From: an uncultured Acidimicrobiales bacterium
Lineage (GTDB): Bacteria; Actinomycetota; Acidimicrobiia; Acidimicrobiales; SHLQ01
Assembly: GCA_938023735.1 (NCBI GenBank)
Contig: CALJDK010000155.1
Location: 1 to 51,534 of the forward strand
Length of the DNA stretch: 51,534 bases
Direction of reading: 5' to 3'
Positions within the stretch are counted from its first letter, which is position 1. Each line of letters starts with the position of its first letter. The notes beneath the pieces were generated by a model. The model searched no databases and was not told where the DNA came from. It was given only the letters and a program-made list of their open reading frames with translations. The position numbers and the translations under genes are program-made. Positions 43,201 through 50,147 of the stretch are shown here, piece by piece.

Positions 43201-46200
43201 GGCGCCGAGCAGGTCTCAGGTCTCAATGGCGATGCCGTTACGTACTGCTTCTCGGTAACCAACACTGGCGACACGCCGCTTGCCGTGCTCATCGAGGACG
43301 CTGCTCTCGGACTCGGCACAAGCGGCGCCCAACCAACTGCGCTCAACCCTGCAGGCGTTTCGCCGCTCGCCCCCGGCGCCACCGAGATCTTCTTCTACGA
43401 GTCGGCCCTCACCGCCGACCTTCTCAACACCGCTGACGCCGTCGGCACGCCCACCGATCCCGCCGGAAGCCCGCTTCCTGGCGTCCCGCCAGTTTCCGAC
43501 ACCGACACTGCGGCCGTCGATGAAGTTCAACCGGCCATCACCGTCGAGAAAACGGCAAGCACAACCGGTTCGTGTCCAGGAATCGAAGTCGCGTCGGGTC
43601 TTCCCGGTGACACGGTCACCTACTGCTTTGAGGTCACCAACACCGGCGACACCGCTCTCAGCGGCGTGACACTCGACGACTCCACACTCGGAATCACCGA
43701 CGCCGACATGGTCGCCACCTCCGGCACCCTTGCCCTCATCCCGGTCGGCGGCACCGTTACCCTCGAATACGCCACCACCATCGCCGGTGGTCTCATCAAC
43801 AACGTCACCACCGAAGGCACACCGTCGGATCCAACCGGTACTTCGCTGGGTCTTCCACCGGTCGACGACACCGACTCGGCAGCCGTGATCGAAGTTGGTC
43901 CGGCCGTCACGCTCGCCAAGACCGTATCGACCGACGGAACCTGCCCGGGCGCCGAACTTGCCGGCGTCACCGTTGGGGCCACCCTCACCTACTGCTTCGA
44001 GGTCACCAACACCGGCGACACCCACCTGAACGGCATCACCATCACCGATCCGCTGCTTGGGCTCACCCTTTCGGACCCAACACTGTTGGCACCGACTGAA
44101 TCCGTGACGCTGTCGGCACCTGCCACCGCAACGATCGACCTGGTAAACACCGCCTCGGTTGAAGCCACCCCAACCGACTCCGCCGGCAACCCCCACGCCG
44201 GCGTCGACCCGGTCACCGATAGCGATCCGGCCGCCGTCGATATCCTCACCCCGGGTATCGAACTCTCGAAGACCGTCTCGGCATCGGGCTCCTGCCCCGG
44301 CGTAGGCAACCTCAACGGTGGCGAAGGCATTGCGCTCACCTACTGCTTCGAGATTCTCAACACCGGAACCACGCACCTCGACCTGGCATCGATGTCGTTC
44401 GATGACGCCGATCTCGGTATCACCGAAACCGATCTCACCCTCGAATCTGCAGCCAGCACACCGCTCGCCCCCGGCGACTCTGCGCTGTACTCCTACTCGG
44501 GTGCAACGCTGCCCGCCGGCGGACTTCTGAACACTGCCGACGTCTCAGCCGCACCGGTCGACGGATCGGGCGACCCCATCCCCGGACCCGGCGGACCCGC
44601 CGCACCGGTGAGCGATGTCGATACCGCCGAGGTCGTCGAAGCGACCGCCGGCATCAGCATCGTCAAGACCGTCTACGCAGGCCACGATGCCGGTGCTGGC
44701 TGCCCCGGTCTCACCACCGAAACCGTCGATGCCGGAACCGCAGTCACCTACTGCTTCACCGTCACCAACACCAGTGCAACTTCGTACCTGGCCGACGTGA
44801 CCATCGACGACGCCACCATCGGCGCCACCTATCCAGGTGGGCCGTCGACAACCTCGATCGTGCTGGTGAGTGGCAACCCGTCACTCCTCGCCCCAGGCGC
44901 ATCGGCCGAGTTCTACTTCGAGGCCTCTGCCGCCAACGACATCACCAACGTGGCATCGACCACCGGTGAACCAGCCGACGCATCGGGTACTCCAATCCCC
45001 ACGTCGAGCAACCCCACCGCTTCCGACGACGCTTCGGTCGATGTGGTAGCGCCCGCACTCACCATCGACAAGACGGTGTACGAGGGGCACAACAACGGAC
45101 TGCTTTGTGGCAGCGCCGACGCCGACGATCTCGCCGCAGGAACCGCCGGCCAACCGGTCACCTACTGCTTCGAGGTCGCCAACACCGGCGACACCTACCT
45201 TAACGGTGTGACCGTCGATGACTCGGTGCTTGGCGTTTCGCTGACCGACCCAACCCTGCTGGCACCCGGCGCTTCGGTGATGCTGTTCACCGAGTCGACC
45301 ATCACGGCCGATCTGGTGAACACTGCGACCGCAACCGGTGACCCCAGCAGCCCAACCGGCACGCCGCTGCCCGACGTCGACCCACCCACCTCGGGCCCCG
45401 ACGACGCCGAGGTCAACCTGGTCGCACCGGCAATCCAACTTGAAAAGACCGTCTACGCCGGCGCCCACGATGGGGGCGCACGCTGCGACACCGCTGGTGT
45501 CGAACTGGCAAGCGGCGCAGCCGGTGCAACGGTCACGTGGTGCTTCACCGTCACCAATACCGGCGACACCGCACTTGACTCGATCGCGATCGACGATCCC
45601 ACCCTCGGCCTCACCGACTCTTCCACCCTTATCGCCGTCTCCGGCGCTGCTCCGTTGGCCCCAGGCGATCAAATGACCCTTGCCTATGAGGGGACTCTGT
45701 CGGGCGATCAGGTAAACGTGGCCACGGCTACCGGCACCCCAACCAACCCCGACGGAAGTCCGCTTCCCGATTCGGTCGCCAACCCCACCGACGACGACAG
45801 CGCCACCGTCGACACCATCGATCCATCGATCGAACTGGTGAAGACCATCTCGGTCGACGGCACCTGCCCCGGCTCGCCGTCGGTCTTCGGTGAACTCGGC
45901 GACGCAATCACCTATTGCTTCATCGCCACCAACGATGGCGATACCGAACTCATCAACGTCACCGTCGACGATGCCACCCTTGGCCTCGCCACGGCCGACC
46001 TGACGCTCGTTTCCGGATCGCTGGCTTCGCTGGCCGTCGGCGACAGCGTGATACTCAGCTACGAATCGACCGTCACCGGCGACCTGGTAAACGACGCCTC
46101 CACATCAGCCACTCCGGCCGACGGCAGCGGCAACCCGCTGCCCGACGTCAACTCGGTCGCTGACGGCTCGCAGGCCCTGGTTACCCAGGCAGTCACCTCG

Positions 46201-48666
46201 ATCGAGCTGACCAAAACGGTCTCGGTCGACGGAACGTGCCCCGGCTTTGGTATGGCGGAGATCGCGGAAGACACCCCGATCACCTGGTGTCTCACCGCTA
46301 CCAACACCGGCCAGACCTTCCTGTCATCGCTGCAACTCTCCGATGCCCAACTTGGTCTGACCCCGTTGAACCAGTCGACGATGGCGATCCCCGACCCCGG
46401 TACCGTGACCCTCGCTCCAGCCGCACCCGGAGCCACCGCCGGCGAATCGGCGACCTTTGCCATCGCTGCGACGGCGACCGCTGACCTGTCGAACACCGCC
46501 ACCGTGACCGCAACCCCATCGGACCCGGACGGCAACCCGCTCCCCGGTTCCGCCGAGGACGTCGCCGATCCCGATACCGCAGAGATCGACGTTGTCACCC
46601 CAGGAATCACCCTGGAAAAGACCGTGTCAGCCGATGGAACCTGCCCGGGCGTCGACTCGCTTGCCGCTGGCAACTCCTTCACTGCGACCTACTGCTTCGA
46701 GGTAACCAACTCGGGCGAGACGCTGCTTGGGAACATTGCAATCGACGATCCGCAACTCGGTGCCACCACCAGCGACCTCACCGCTGTATCGATCCTCGAC
46801 GACGACGATTCGTTGCCGCTGAGCCCAGGCGGAACGATGATGTTCTCGTTCGAGGCGCCCATCGACGGCGACCTGTTGAACACCGCAACCGCAACCGGTG
46901 ATCCGCTCACCTCCAACGGCGATCCGCTGCCGGGACCAGGCGGTCAACCACTCCCCGCAGTGACCGACACCGACACCGCCGCCGTGCTCGAAGCCGACTC
47001 GGCTATCGCCATCGTCAAGACGATATACGTCGACCACGACGGAGGCGCCGGCTGCCCCGGAACCGAAACAGCAACCGCTGATTCGGGCGATGCCATTACC
47101 TTCTGCTTCAACGTGGTCAACACCGACCCCACCAACCATCTGAGCAACGTGACTGTCGACGACGCCACCCTCGGAATCACCACCGCCGACCTCACGGTTG
47201 TCGCTGGCGACCCAAGCGACCTTGCCCCTGGCGAGTCGGTCACCTTCAGCTACGAAACCACCGCCACCGGAAATGTCGTGAACACCGCATCAACCACCGG
47301 CGACCCCACCGACCCAAGCGGCACTCCGCTGCCTGGCGTCGAGAAGCCCACCGATGAAGACTCCGCGACCGTTACGGTGGCTGGCGCCGATATCTCCATC
47401 GTCAAGGCCGCCTACCTCGGCCACGACGGCGGGGCTCGCTGCCCGGGTGTCGATCCGCTTCTCGGAACGCAGGGTCAGGAAATGACCTGGTGCTTCTACG
47501 TAACCAACACCGGAGACACCGCGCTCATCGACGCAACCGTCACCGACACCGACCTTGGCCTCACGCTGACCCATACGGGCATCCTTCAGCCCGGCACGTC
47601 GGTAACCCTGCATCACGAGACGGTGCTCGACACCGAGTTCACCAACACCGCCTCGGCAACCGGTACCCCAAGCTCACCTACCGGCACACCGTTGCCCGAT
47701 GTTGCTCCGCCGACTTCGACCGACACTGGTGTCGTCGACATCGTGGAGCCATCGATGACCGTCGACAAGACGGTCTACAACACTCACAACGCTGGCGCCG
47801 ACTGCCTCGGTGAGGAATCGATCATCGCCGACCACGGCAGCCAGGTCACCTGGTGTGTCGAAGTCACCAACACTGGCGACACCGCACTTGGCGACTTCGA
47901 GATCATCGACGCCGCACTCGACTTCACCACCGCAGACTTCAGCATCGTCGAAGGTTCAACGCCGTTGGCTCCGGGCGAGTCGGTGTGGTTCTTCGCCGAG
48001 TCGATCGTCGATGATTCGCTCACTAACGAAATCGTCGTTGCCGCTGCTCCGTACGGCGAGATCGACGGGCTACCAATCCCAGGAGTCGACCCAATTCAAC
48101 GGATCGACACCGCCACGCTCGAACGCACCCCGTTCGACTTGGTCATCGTCAAGACGCTCGACGCCACCGATGGCGCAAAGCGCACCGCCCGCTGGAAGCT
48201 GACGGTCGAAAATAATGGTCCAGGTGTCGCTGCAGGCCCGATCACGGTCACCGACCCCCTTCCAGCTGCCCTGTCCTACATCAGCGGTGGTGGTAACGGG
48301 TTCGTGTGTACCGGTGGTCAAACCGTCTCCTGTGTCCTCGACCAGGACCTTGAGGTCGGCGAACGAGTCGAACTTCTTATCGACACCAACATCTCGGCAA
48401 GCGCCAGCGGCGTCATCAACAACGTCGCTACCGTGACATCGCCTCTTGGCGGCATCAGCATCAACGGAGGTCCGGGCGAGACAACGCTCGACAACAACAA
48501 CTCCGCGGCGCCGGTATCGATCAACGGAAGCGGCCAGATCGCCTTTACCGGTAGCAGTTCGGGAACGATGGTGCGGTTGGCCCTCGGCCTTATCGCCATC
48601 GGCCTGCTGTTCATCGCCGTAACCGTTGTTGTTCGCCGCCAGGACGAACTCGACGGTACTGCCTAG
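37249..48666 (+). CDS. Giant repeat-built cell-surface protein with 26 Cys-pair Ig-like domains and LAXTG-like anchor
   Basis: A 3,805-residue protein. The signal peptide has basic residues to about 21 and hydrophobic TVVSIITALFASTLVAI. Residues about 60-320 form a distinct N-terminal domain (FNWSSAPGGSDNP...) with one Cys near each end. Residues 324-3628 are 26 domains of 117-135 residues resembling DUF7507/DUF11 Ig-like repeats (pattern IxLxKTV...TYCFxVTNTGDT...DDxTLG...LAPG...LxNTATATG). Residues 3629-3760 are a DUF11-type domain. The end has IAFTG (3764-3768), a transmembrane helix and RRQDELDGTA, like a sortase signal. Each repeat has two Cys and an invariant Lys, Asp and Asn. The protein is very acidic and nearly lysine-free. 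Likely a long adhesin or cell-wall stalk; partner and sortase are not in the window. Confidence 0.93.
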   Translation: MFSVRTSGQRHRSPLRRSALRLTVVSIITALFASTLVAIAPAELGPFSTLQADPAAAQSGLCPPGSTFLTAFNWSSAPGGSDNPANADGATWPINTTNKTWTNVGGSGLDVNIAMTGTIIDGTNGGQAGPGVVGNIDGFPTSTNEGQNIGGDDGAYGSDYLTLAMYSESSDDLVTVDFNFSIPVFFANDFTVDDVDWLGHSFQNPIPAGGFQDEVNFIADDGTGNVPVTVTPLGTATNISGQSAKGDVYDPALNGNVTPNDLDGQVLVTTPKPFTTLSLEYSNGPDDQVAELADPNNPGTWDGVSNGHAVRLGGFSLCEPDPASISLEKTVYEGHDAGAQCTGSELITGLIPGEAVTYCFDVTNSGDTFLDTITIDDPDLGLASAGVPPLGYIGTPIFPMAPGDTITMYYEAGAPPADLVNTATAEGIPVYADGTVIPFQNPVTDVNTAEVQVASPAITLVKDVIVGHTGGAGCATAANTAAITPGIPVTYCFTVTNSGDTPLTSITLDDSTLGSPVINQTVGPLPNPLNPGDTVVFYYETTATTSLTNTASVTAVPANPDGSPVPGGLPVNDDDTAIVTEEAPGLQIEKTVSTNGSCPGSELVTQVAGDALSYCFEVINTGSTSLANVTIADADIPGFNPSNLIPVSGTLALIAPSSSAVVRYDTVATVDVLPNTASATGTPSDATGTSLGLGNVSDDDTASVDVVDPSVQIIKTVVPEGSACPGINASTLQVAAGSNVVYCFTVTNTGDTDLIDLALNDATLAAAGVDVSLLAVSDLAPTDSVTVASPATPAADLTNTAGVSGTPAAGGTAIPGLTPVTDSDDAIVDVVTPGIQLVKTVVGGGSTAACPGSPSLDAGTGVAITYCFEITNTGETHLDLAGMTFNDPTLGITAADLVPVGAITDPLPPAGTAMYAYTTTMGGTLTNTADVSADPVDASGDPVPGANPVDDSDTADVVLATPAVDISKTAYAGHDGGANCPGADLTTVNAGADVTYCFIVTNTSSDVSLANVVIDDPALSASYPGAITLLSGNPSLLGTGQSAVFFLDATAAGDLTNVADTTGDPADASGNPIAATPPTDDDPTTVDVVGAGIDIEKTVYLGHDGGTSCDGTELSTGISGTDVTYCFTVTNTGDTHLSGVTVSDPLLGITLIAPATLAPGASVTLFAETTITGDLLNTATATGTPSTAGGTPLPGIAAPSADDTAEVDEVTPAVTIDKSVYVGNNSGATCPTAGNSTLAVPGDAVTYCFEVTNTGDTHLDDLVVSDTTLGITIDATNEVALSGTLASLAPGASAVVYVEVTAGLTDVANIASVTGNPTTPTGDDIVGATDPTDTDDALLNIVTPSVSIAKTVSANGTCPGVESLGLVAGSAVSFCFEITNTGDTYLADLTIDDDIYGPLDATNTTAVSGTLSLVAPGATVVVRYDTTSPAADQINTATTSGTPTDNAGNPLGIANVDSDPDTAEITVVGPAVELVKTAVPAGTTCTGIDGTTLEVAAGSQVTYCFEVTNTGDTYLANITVDDPTLGVVGLAVADLPANGDSDIVSFGPVTATDAVNTAQTTASPADASGTPLPGVPDVDDTEVAEVDVLTPAIELQKTVRPGTSLNACPGSETVTAQNGVAVVYCFEVTNTGDAPLDNITITDPNLTFGASDPTLVSGVIPLAPGATATFAFASSIDGDLLNTATATGDPTDSAGNPLPGASSVDDTDTAEVIEADPAVNLVKTVYAGHDAGASCGGGNLVTGLNGDAVTYCFEVTNTSSSTTLSAATVNDPLVGPVTLIASGDTLLSPGETVVYYVESTINGDLINTATASGTPSDPSGNPLPSATPVESAPDTAEVDETAPAVDIEKTVYAGHDAGASCDGVELVSGLNGDAVTYCFTVTNTGTSHLTNVSVTDATLGLSLNVPGPLAPGASATVSHETTITGDLTNTASATGTPSNPSGAPIPGLPPVSSNPDDAEVDEINPAINIEKTVYAGQDGGASCTGAEQVSGLNGDAVTYCFSVTNTGDTPLAVLIEDAALGLGTSGAQPTALNPAGVSPLAPGATEIFFYESALTADLLNTADAVGTPTDPAGSPLPGVPPVSDTDTAAVDEVQPAITVEKTASTTGSCPGIEVASGLPGDTVTYCFEVTNTGDTALSGVTLDDSTLGITDADMVATSGTLALIPVGGTVTLEYATTIAGGLINNVTTEGTPSDPTGTSLGLPPVDDTDSAAVIEVGPAVTLAKTVSTDGTCPGAELAGVTVGATLTYCFEVTNTGDTHLNGITITDPLLGLTLSDPTLLAPTESVTLSAPATATIDLVNTASVEATPTDSAGNPHAGVDPVTDSDPAAVDILTPGIELSKTVSASGSCPGVGNLNGGEGIALTYCFEILNTGTTHLDLASMSFDDADLGITETDLTLESAASTPLAPGDSALYSYSGATLPAGGLLNTADVSAAPVDGSGDPIPGPGGPAAPVSDVDTAEVVEATAGISIVKTVYAGHDAGAGCPGLTTETVDAGTAVTYCFTVTNTSATSYLADVTIDDATIGATYPGGPSTTSIVLVSGNPSLLAPGASAEFYFEASAANDITNVASTTGEPADASGTPIPTSSNPTASDDASVDVVAPALTIDKTVYEGHNNGLLCGSADADDLAAGTAGQPVTYCFEVANTGDTYLNGVTVDDSVLGVSLTDPTLLAPGASVMLFTESTITADLVNTATATGDPSSPTGTPLPDVDPPTSGPDDAEVNLVAPAIQLEKTVYAGAHDGGARCDTAGVELASGAAGATVTWCFTVTNTGDTALDSIAIDDPTLGLTDSSTLIAVSGAAPLAPGDQMTLAYEGTLSGDQVNVATATGTPTNPDGSPLPDSVANPTDDDSATVDTIDPSIELVKTISVDGTCPGSPSVFGELGDAITYCFIATNDGDTELINVTVDDATLGLATADLTLVSGSLASLAVGDSVILSYESTVTGDLVNDASTSATPADGSGNPLPDVNSVADGSQALVTQAVTSIELTKTVSVDGTCPGFGMAEIAEDTPITWCLTATNTGQTFLSSLQLSDAQLGLTPLNQSTMAIPDPGTVTLAPAAPGATAGESATFAIAATATADLSNTATVTATPSDPDGNPLPGSAEDVADPDTAEIDVVTPGITLEKTVSADGTCPGVDSLAAGNSFTATYCFEVTNSGETLLGNIAIDDPQLGATTSDLTAVSILDDDDSLPLSPGGTMMFSFEAPIDGDLLNTATATGDPLTSNGDPLPGPGGQPLPAVTDTDTAAVLEADSAIAIVKTIYVDHDGGAGCPGTETATADSGDAITFCFNVVNTDPTNHLSNVTVDDATLGITTADLTVVAGDPSDLAPGESVTFSYETTATGNVVNTASTTGDPTDPSGTPLPGVEKPTDEDSATVTVAGADISIVKAAYLGHDGGARCPGVDPLLGTQGQEMTWCFYVTNTGDTALIDATVTDTDLGLTLTHTGILQPGTSVTLHHETVLDTEFTNTASATGTPSSPTGTPLPDVAPPTSTDTGVVDIVEPSMTVDKTVYNTHNAGADCLGEESIIADHGSQVTWCVEVTNTGDTALGDFEIIDAALDFTTADFSIVEGSTPLAPGESVWFFAESIVDDSLTNEIVVAAAPYGEIDGLPIPGVDPIQRIDTATLERTPFDLVIVKTLDATDGAKRTARWKLTVENNGPGVAAGPITVTDPLPAALSYISGGGNGFVCTGGQTVSCVLDQDLEVGERVELLIDTNISASASGVINNVATVTSPLGGISINGGPGETTLDNNNSAAPVSINGSGQIAFTGSSSGTMVRLALGLIAIGLLFIAVTVVVRRQDELDGTA
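38218..40521 (+). repeat. Surface-protein hexad 1 (domains 1-6)
   Basis: Six Ig-like domains start at residues 324, 457, 585, 710, 834 and 963. Domains 1, 2 and 6 have the long first loop (YEGHDAG or YAGHDGG type before the first Cys); domain 3 has the short loop SxxGSCPG; domains 4 and 5 are intermediate. Domain 6 has NTSSD where most domains have NTGDT, the marker of phase 6. Confidence 0.85.
40522..42777 (+). repeat. Surface-protein hexad 2 (domains 7-12)
   Basis: Domains start at residues 1092, 1213, 1345, 1471, 1592 and 1718, in the same phase order as hexad 1. Domain 9 shares SGTLxLxAP and VVRYDT with domain 3. Domain 12 has NTSSS, the phase-6 variant. Domain 11 has a long first loop without the GHD motif, like domain 5. 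Confidence 0.85.
42778..45054 (+). repeat. Surface-protein hexad 3 (domains 13-18)
   Basis: Domains start at residues 1844, 1966, 2096, 2219, 2336 and 2468. Domain 17 shares THLDLA and LGIT with domain 5, domain 16 shares LAPT-SV with domain 4, and domain 18 shares SGNPSLL with domain 6. Domains 12-14 have nearly the same first 35 residues (VYAGxDxGASC...GLNGDAVTYCF), the freshest-looking similarity in the array. Confidence 0.85.
45055..47388 (+). repeat. Surface-protein hexad 4 (domains 19-24)
   Basis: Domains start at residues 2603, 2728, 2860, 2984, 3119 and 3252. Domain 23 shares IDGDLLNTATATGDP with domain 11; domain 19 shares LAPGASVxLFxExTIT with domain 7. Domain 24 has NTDPT in place of NTGDT, again phase 6, and is the only repeat with a second lysine (GVEKP). 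Confidence 0.85.
47389..48132 (+). repeat. Surface-protein domains 25-26 (start of a fifth hexad)
   Basis: Domains start at residues 3381 and 3502 and correspond to phases 1 and 2. Domain 25 shares SSPTGTPLPDV and PPTS with domain 19 and HET with domain 13. Domain 26 is the most diverged, with LTNEIVV in place of LxNTATA, and passes directly into the DUF11-type domain at residue 3629. Confidence 0.85.
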
Positions 48667-48706
48667 ACCAATATTGCCTGGACGGTATTGCCTAGACCGG
48701 TGTTGC
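48659..48706 (+). repeat. Short tandem repeat spanning the stop codon of the giant gene
   Basis: Three imperfect copies of TGCCTAGACC (second copy TGCCTGGACG) start at about 48659, 48675 and 48689, spaced 14-16 bases. The first copy includes the TAG stop of the surface-protein gene. It fills most of the 49 bases before the convergent aldehyde dehydrogenase gene. No hairpin is evident. Confidence 0.7.
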
Positions 48707-48715
48707 TTCCTTTGC

Positions 48716-50110
48716 TCAGCTCTGATCCCAAAGCGGGCCAAACAGCTCGCTCTCGTCCGGAAGATCCTCGGTGGTCGTCCGGACGAGGTGGGTTAGGTTG
48801 AGGAACTGGTCGAGGCTGAGGTTCTCGCTAATCGAGTTACCTGCCCACGTGCCGCACCCCATGCTGAGCGTGAACGGCAAAGCGTTCTCAAACGAACCGC
48901 CGTTGCCAAACGTATGCGCCTGGTTCACCAGCACGCGCACCACGGGCAACTCTTCGGCGAGCCGACGGGTCTGTGCTTCGTCGGCCGTGTGAATTCCTAC
49001 CGAGTGCCCTTTGCCCTGCACCTCGAGCACCTGCGACACCAGCTCGACGGCATGATCGAAACTGCTTGCCCGGTACACGGTGAGAACCAGCGACAGCTTT
49101 TCGCCGGTGAGTGGGCGATCGCTCGACGGTGCTGGCTCCTCGACGATCAAGTACCTCGTGTCGGCCGGTGCATCGAGCCCAAACGCTTCGATGAGCACCG
49201 CCGCGTCCTGGGCGATGAGGTCGCGGTTGAGGTGACCACCGGGGAAGAGTTGTTCGGCAACGTCGGCCGCCCGGTTGGGGGCGACCACAAACGCCCCCGC
49301 TTCGGTGAGCGCTTCGAGGGTCTGGTCGTACACGTCGTCGAGAATCACCAGCGAGTTTTCCGACGAGCACGACGTGGCGTTGTCGAAGGTCTTCGATTGC
49401 GCAATTTTCTCGGCCGCATCGGCAAGGTTGGCCGACGAGTCGATGATGACCGGCACGTTGCCGGCGCCAACGCCGATTGCGGGGGTGCCGCTCTTGTACG
49501 ACGCCCGCACGTTGTTCTGTGAACCCGTGGTCACCACAAGGTCCACCAGTTCCATCAACTCATAGGTTGCCTCGCGCGACACCGGCGCGGGAAGCACTTG
49601 GATGAGATCGACGGGCGCTCCAACTTTTTCGAGCTCGGCCCGGGCGTACTCGACGCTCTTGGCGGTGGTGGTCCAGCCAGCTGGTGATGGCGCAATCACG
49701 ATGGCGTTCGCGCCTTTGATGGCCATCATTGCTTTGTTGATGGGCGTAGCTGCCGGGTTGGTGGACGGCGTGATCGCCCCGACCACGCCGACCGGCTTCG
49801 CATAGATGGTGAGGCCTCGCTCGGGTTCGTCGCTGACGATTCCTACCGAGGTGCGGCGAAGCAGGTCGCGGAGCGTTCCGAACGTTTTGCGCTGATTCTT
49901 GATGATCTTGTCAGCCACGTTTCCGAGGCCGGTGTCCTGCACCGCGAGTTCGGCCAGTTCTTCGGCCCGCTGCGGCTCATACAGCGACCACGCCACGGCC
50001 CGCACAGCCTGGTCAACCTCGGCCTGCGATGCCGACGCAAACGCCTGTTGTGCCGTGCGAGCCCGGGCAACAACTTGTGCAGTAGGTGAGGTCGGAGCGC
50101 CGGAGGTCAT
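48716..50110 (-). CDS. CoA-acylating aldehyde dehydrogenase (sulfoacetaldehyde dehydrogenase-like)
   Basis: A 464-residue aldehyde dehydrogenase of the acylating group (EutE/SauS/AdhE N-half). Evidence is PVGVVGAITPSTNPAATPINKAMMAIKGANAIVIAPSP, TGSQNNVRASYKSGTPAIGVG, and the catalytic Cys in NATSCSSENSLVI. The C-terminal GCGTWAGNSISENLSLDQFLNLTH is like sulfoacetaldehyde dehydrogenase SauS, which gives sulfoacetyl-CoA; acetaldehyde is an alternative substrate. ATG at 50110 (MTSGAPTSP) is preferred over an open extension to 50212 that overlaps the LysR gene. It follows the LysR gene by 37 bases on the same strand. Confidence 0.88.
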   Translation of the reverse strand: MTSGAPTSPTAQVVARARTAQQAFASASQAEVDQAVRAVAWSLYEPQRAEELAELAVQDTGLGNVADKIIKNQRKTFGTLRDLLRRTSVGIVSDEPERGLTIYAKPVGVVGAITPSTNPAATPINKAMMAIKGANAIVIAPSPAGWTTTAKSVEYARAELEKVGAPVDLIQVLPAPVSREATYELMELVDLVVTTGSQNNVRASYKSGTPAIGVGAGNVPVIIDSSANLADAAEKIAQSKTFDNATSCSSENSLVILDDVYDQTLEALTEAGAFVVAPNRAADVAEQLFPGGHLNRDLIAQDAAVLIEAFGLDAPADTRYLIVEEPAPSSDRPLTGEKLSLVLTVYRASSFDHAVELVSQVLEVQGKGHSVGIHTADEAQTRRLAEELPVVRVLVNQAHTFGNGGSFENALPFTLSMGCGTWAGNSISENLSLDQFLNLTHLVRTTTEDLPDESELFGPLWDQS

Positions 50111-50147
50111 ACCCAAGTATCCCACGCGAACTGCTGGTATGAAGCCC

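Noticed and set aside
38218..48132. CRISPR-like or DNA-level satellite array inside the giant gene
   Set aside because: The periodicity (about 350-405 bp) is at protein level, in frame throughout, with diverged DNA; there are no short identical repeats with unique spacers.
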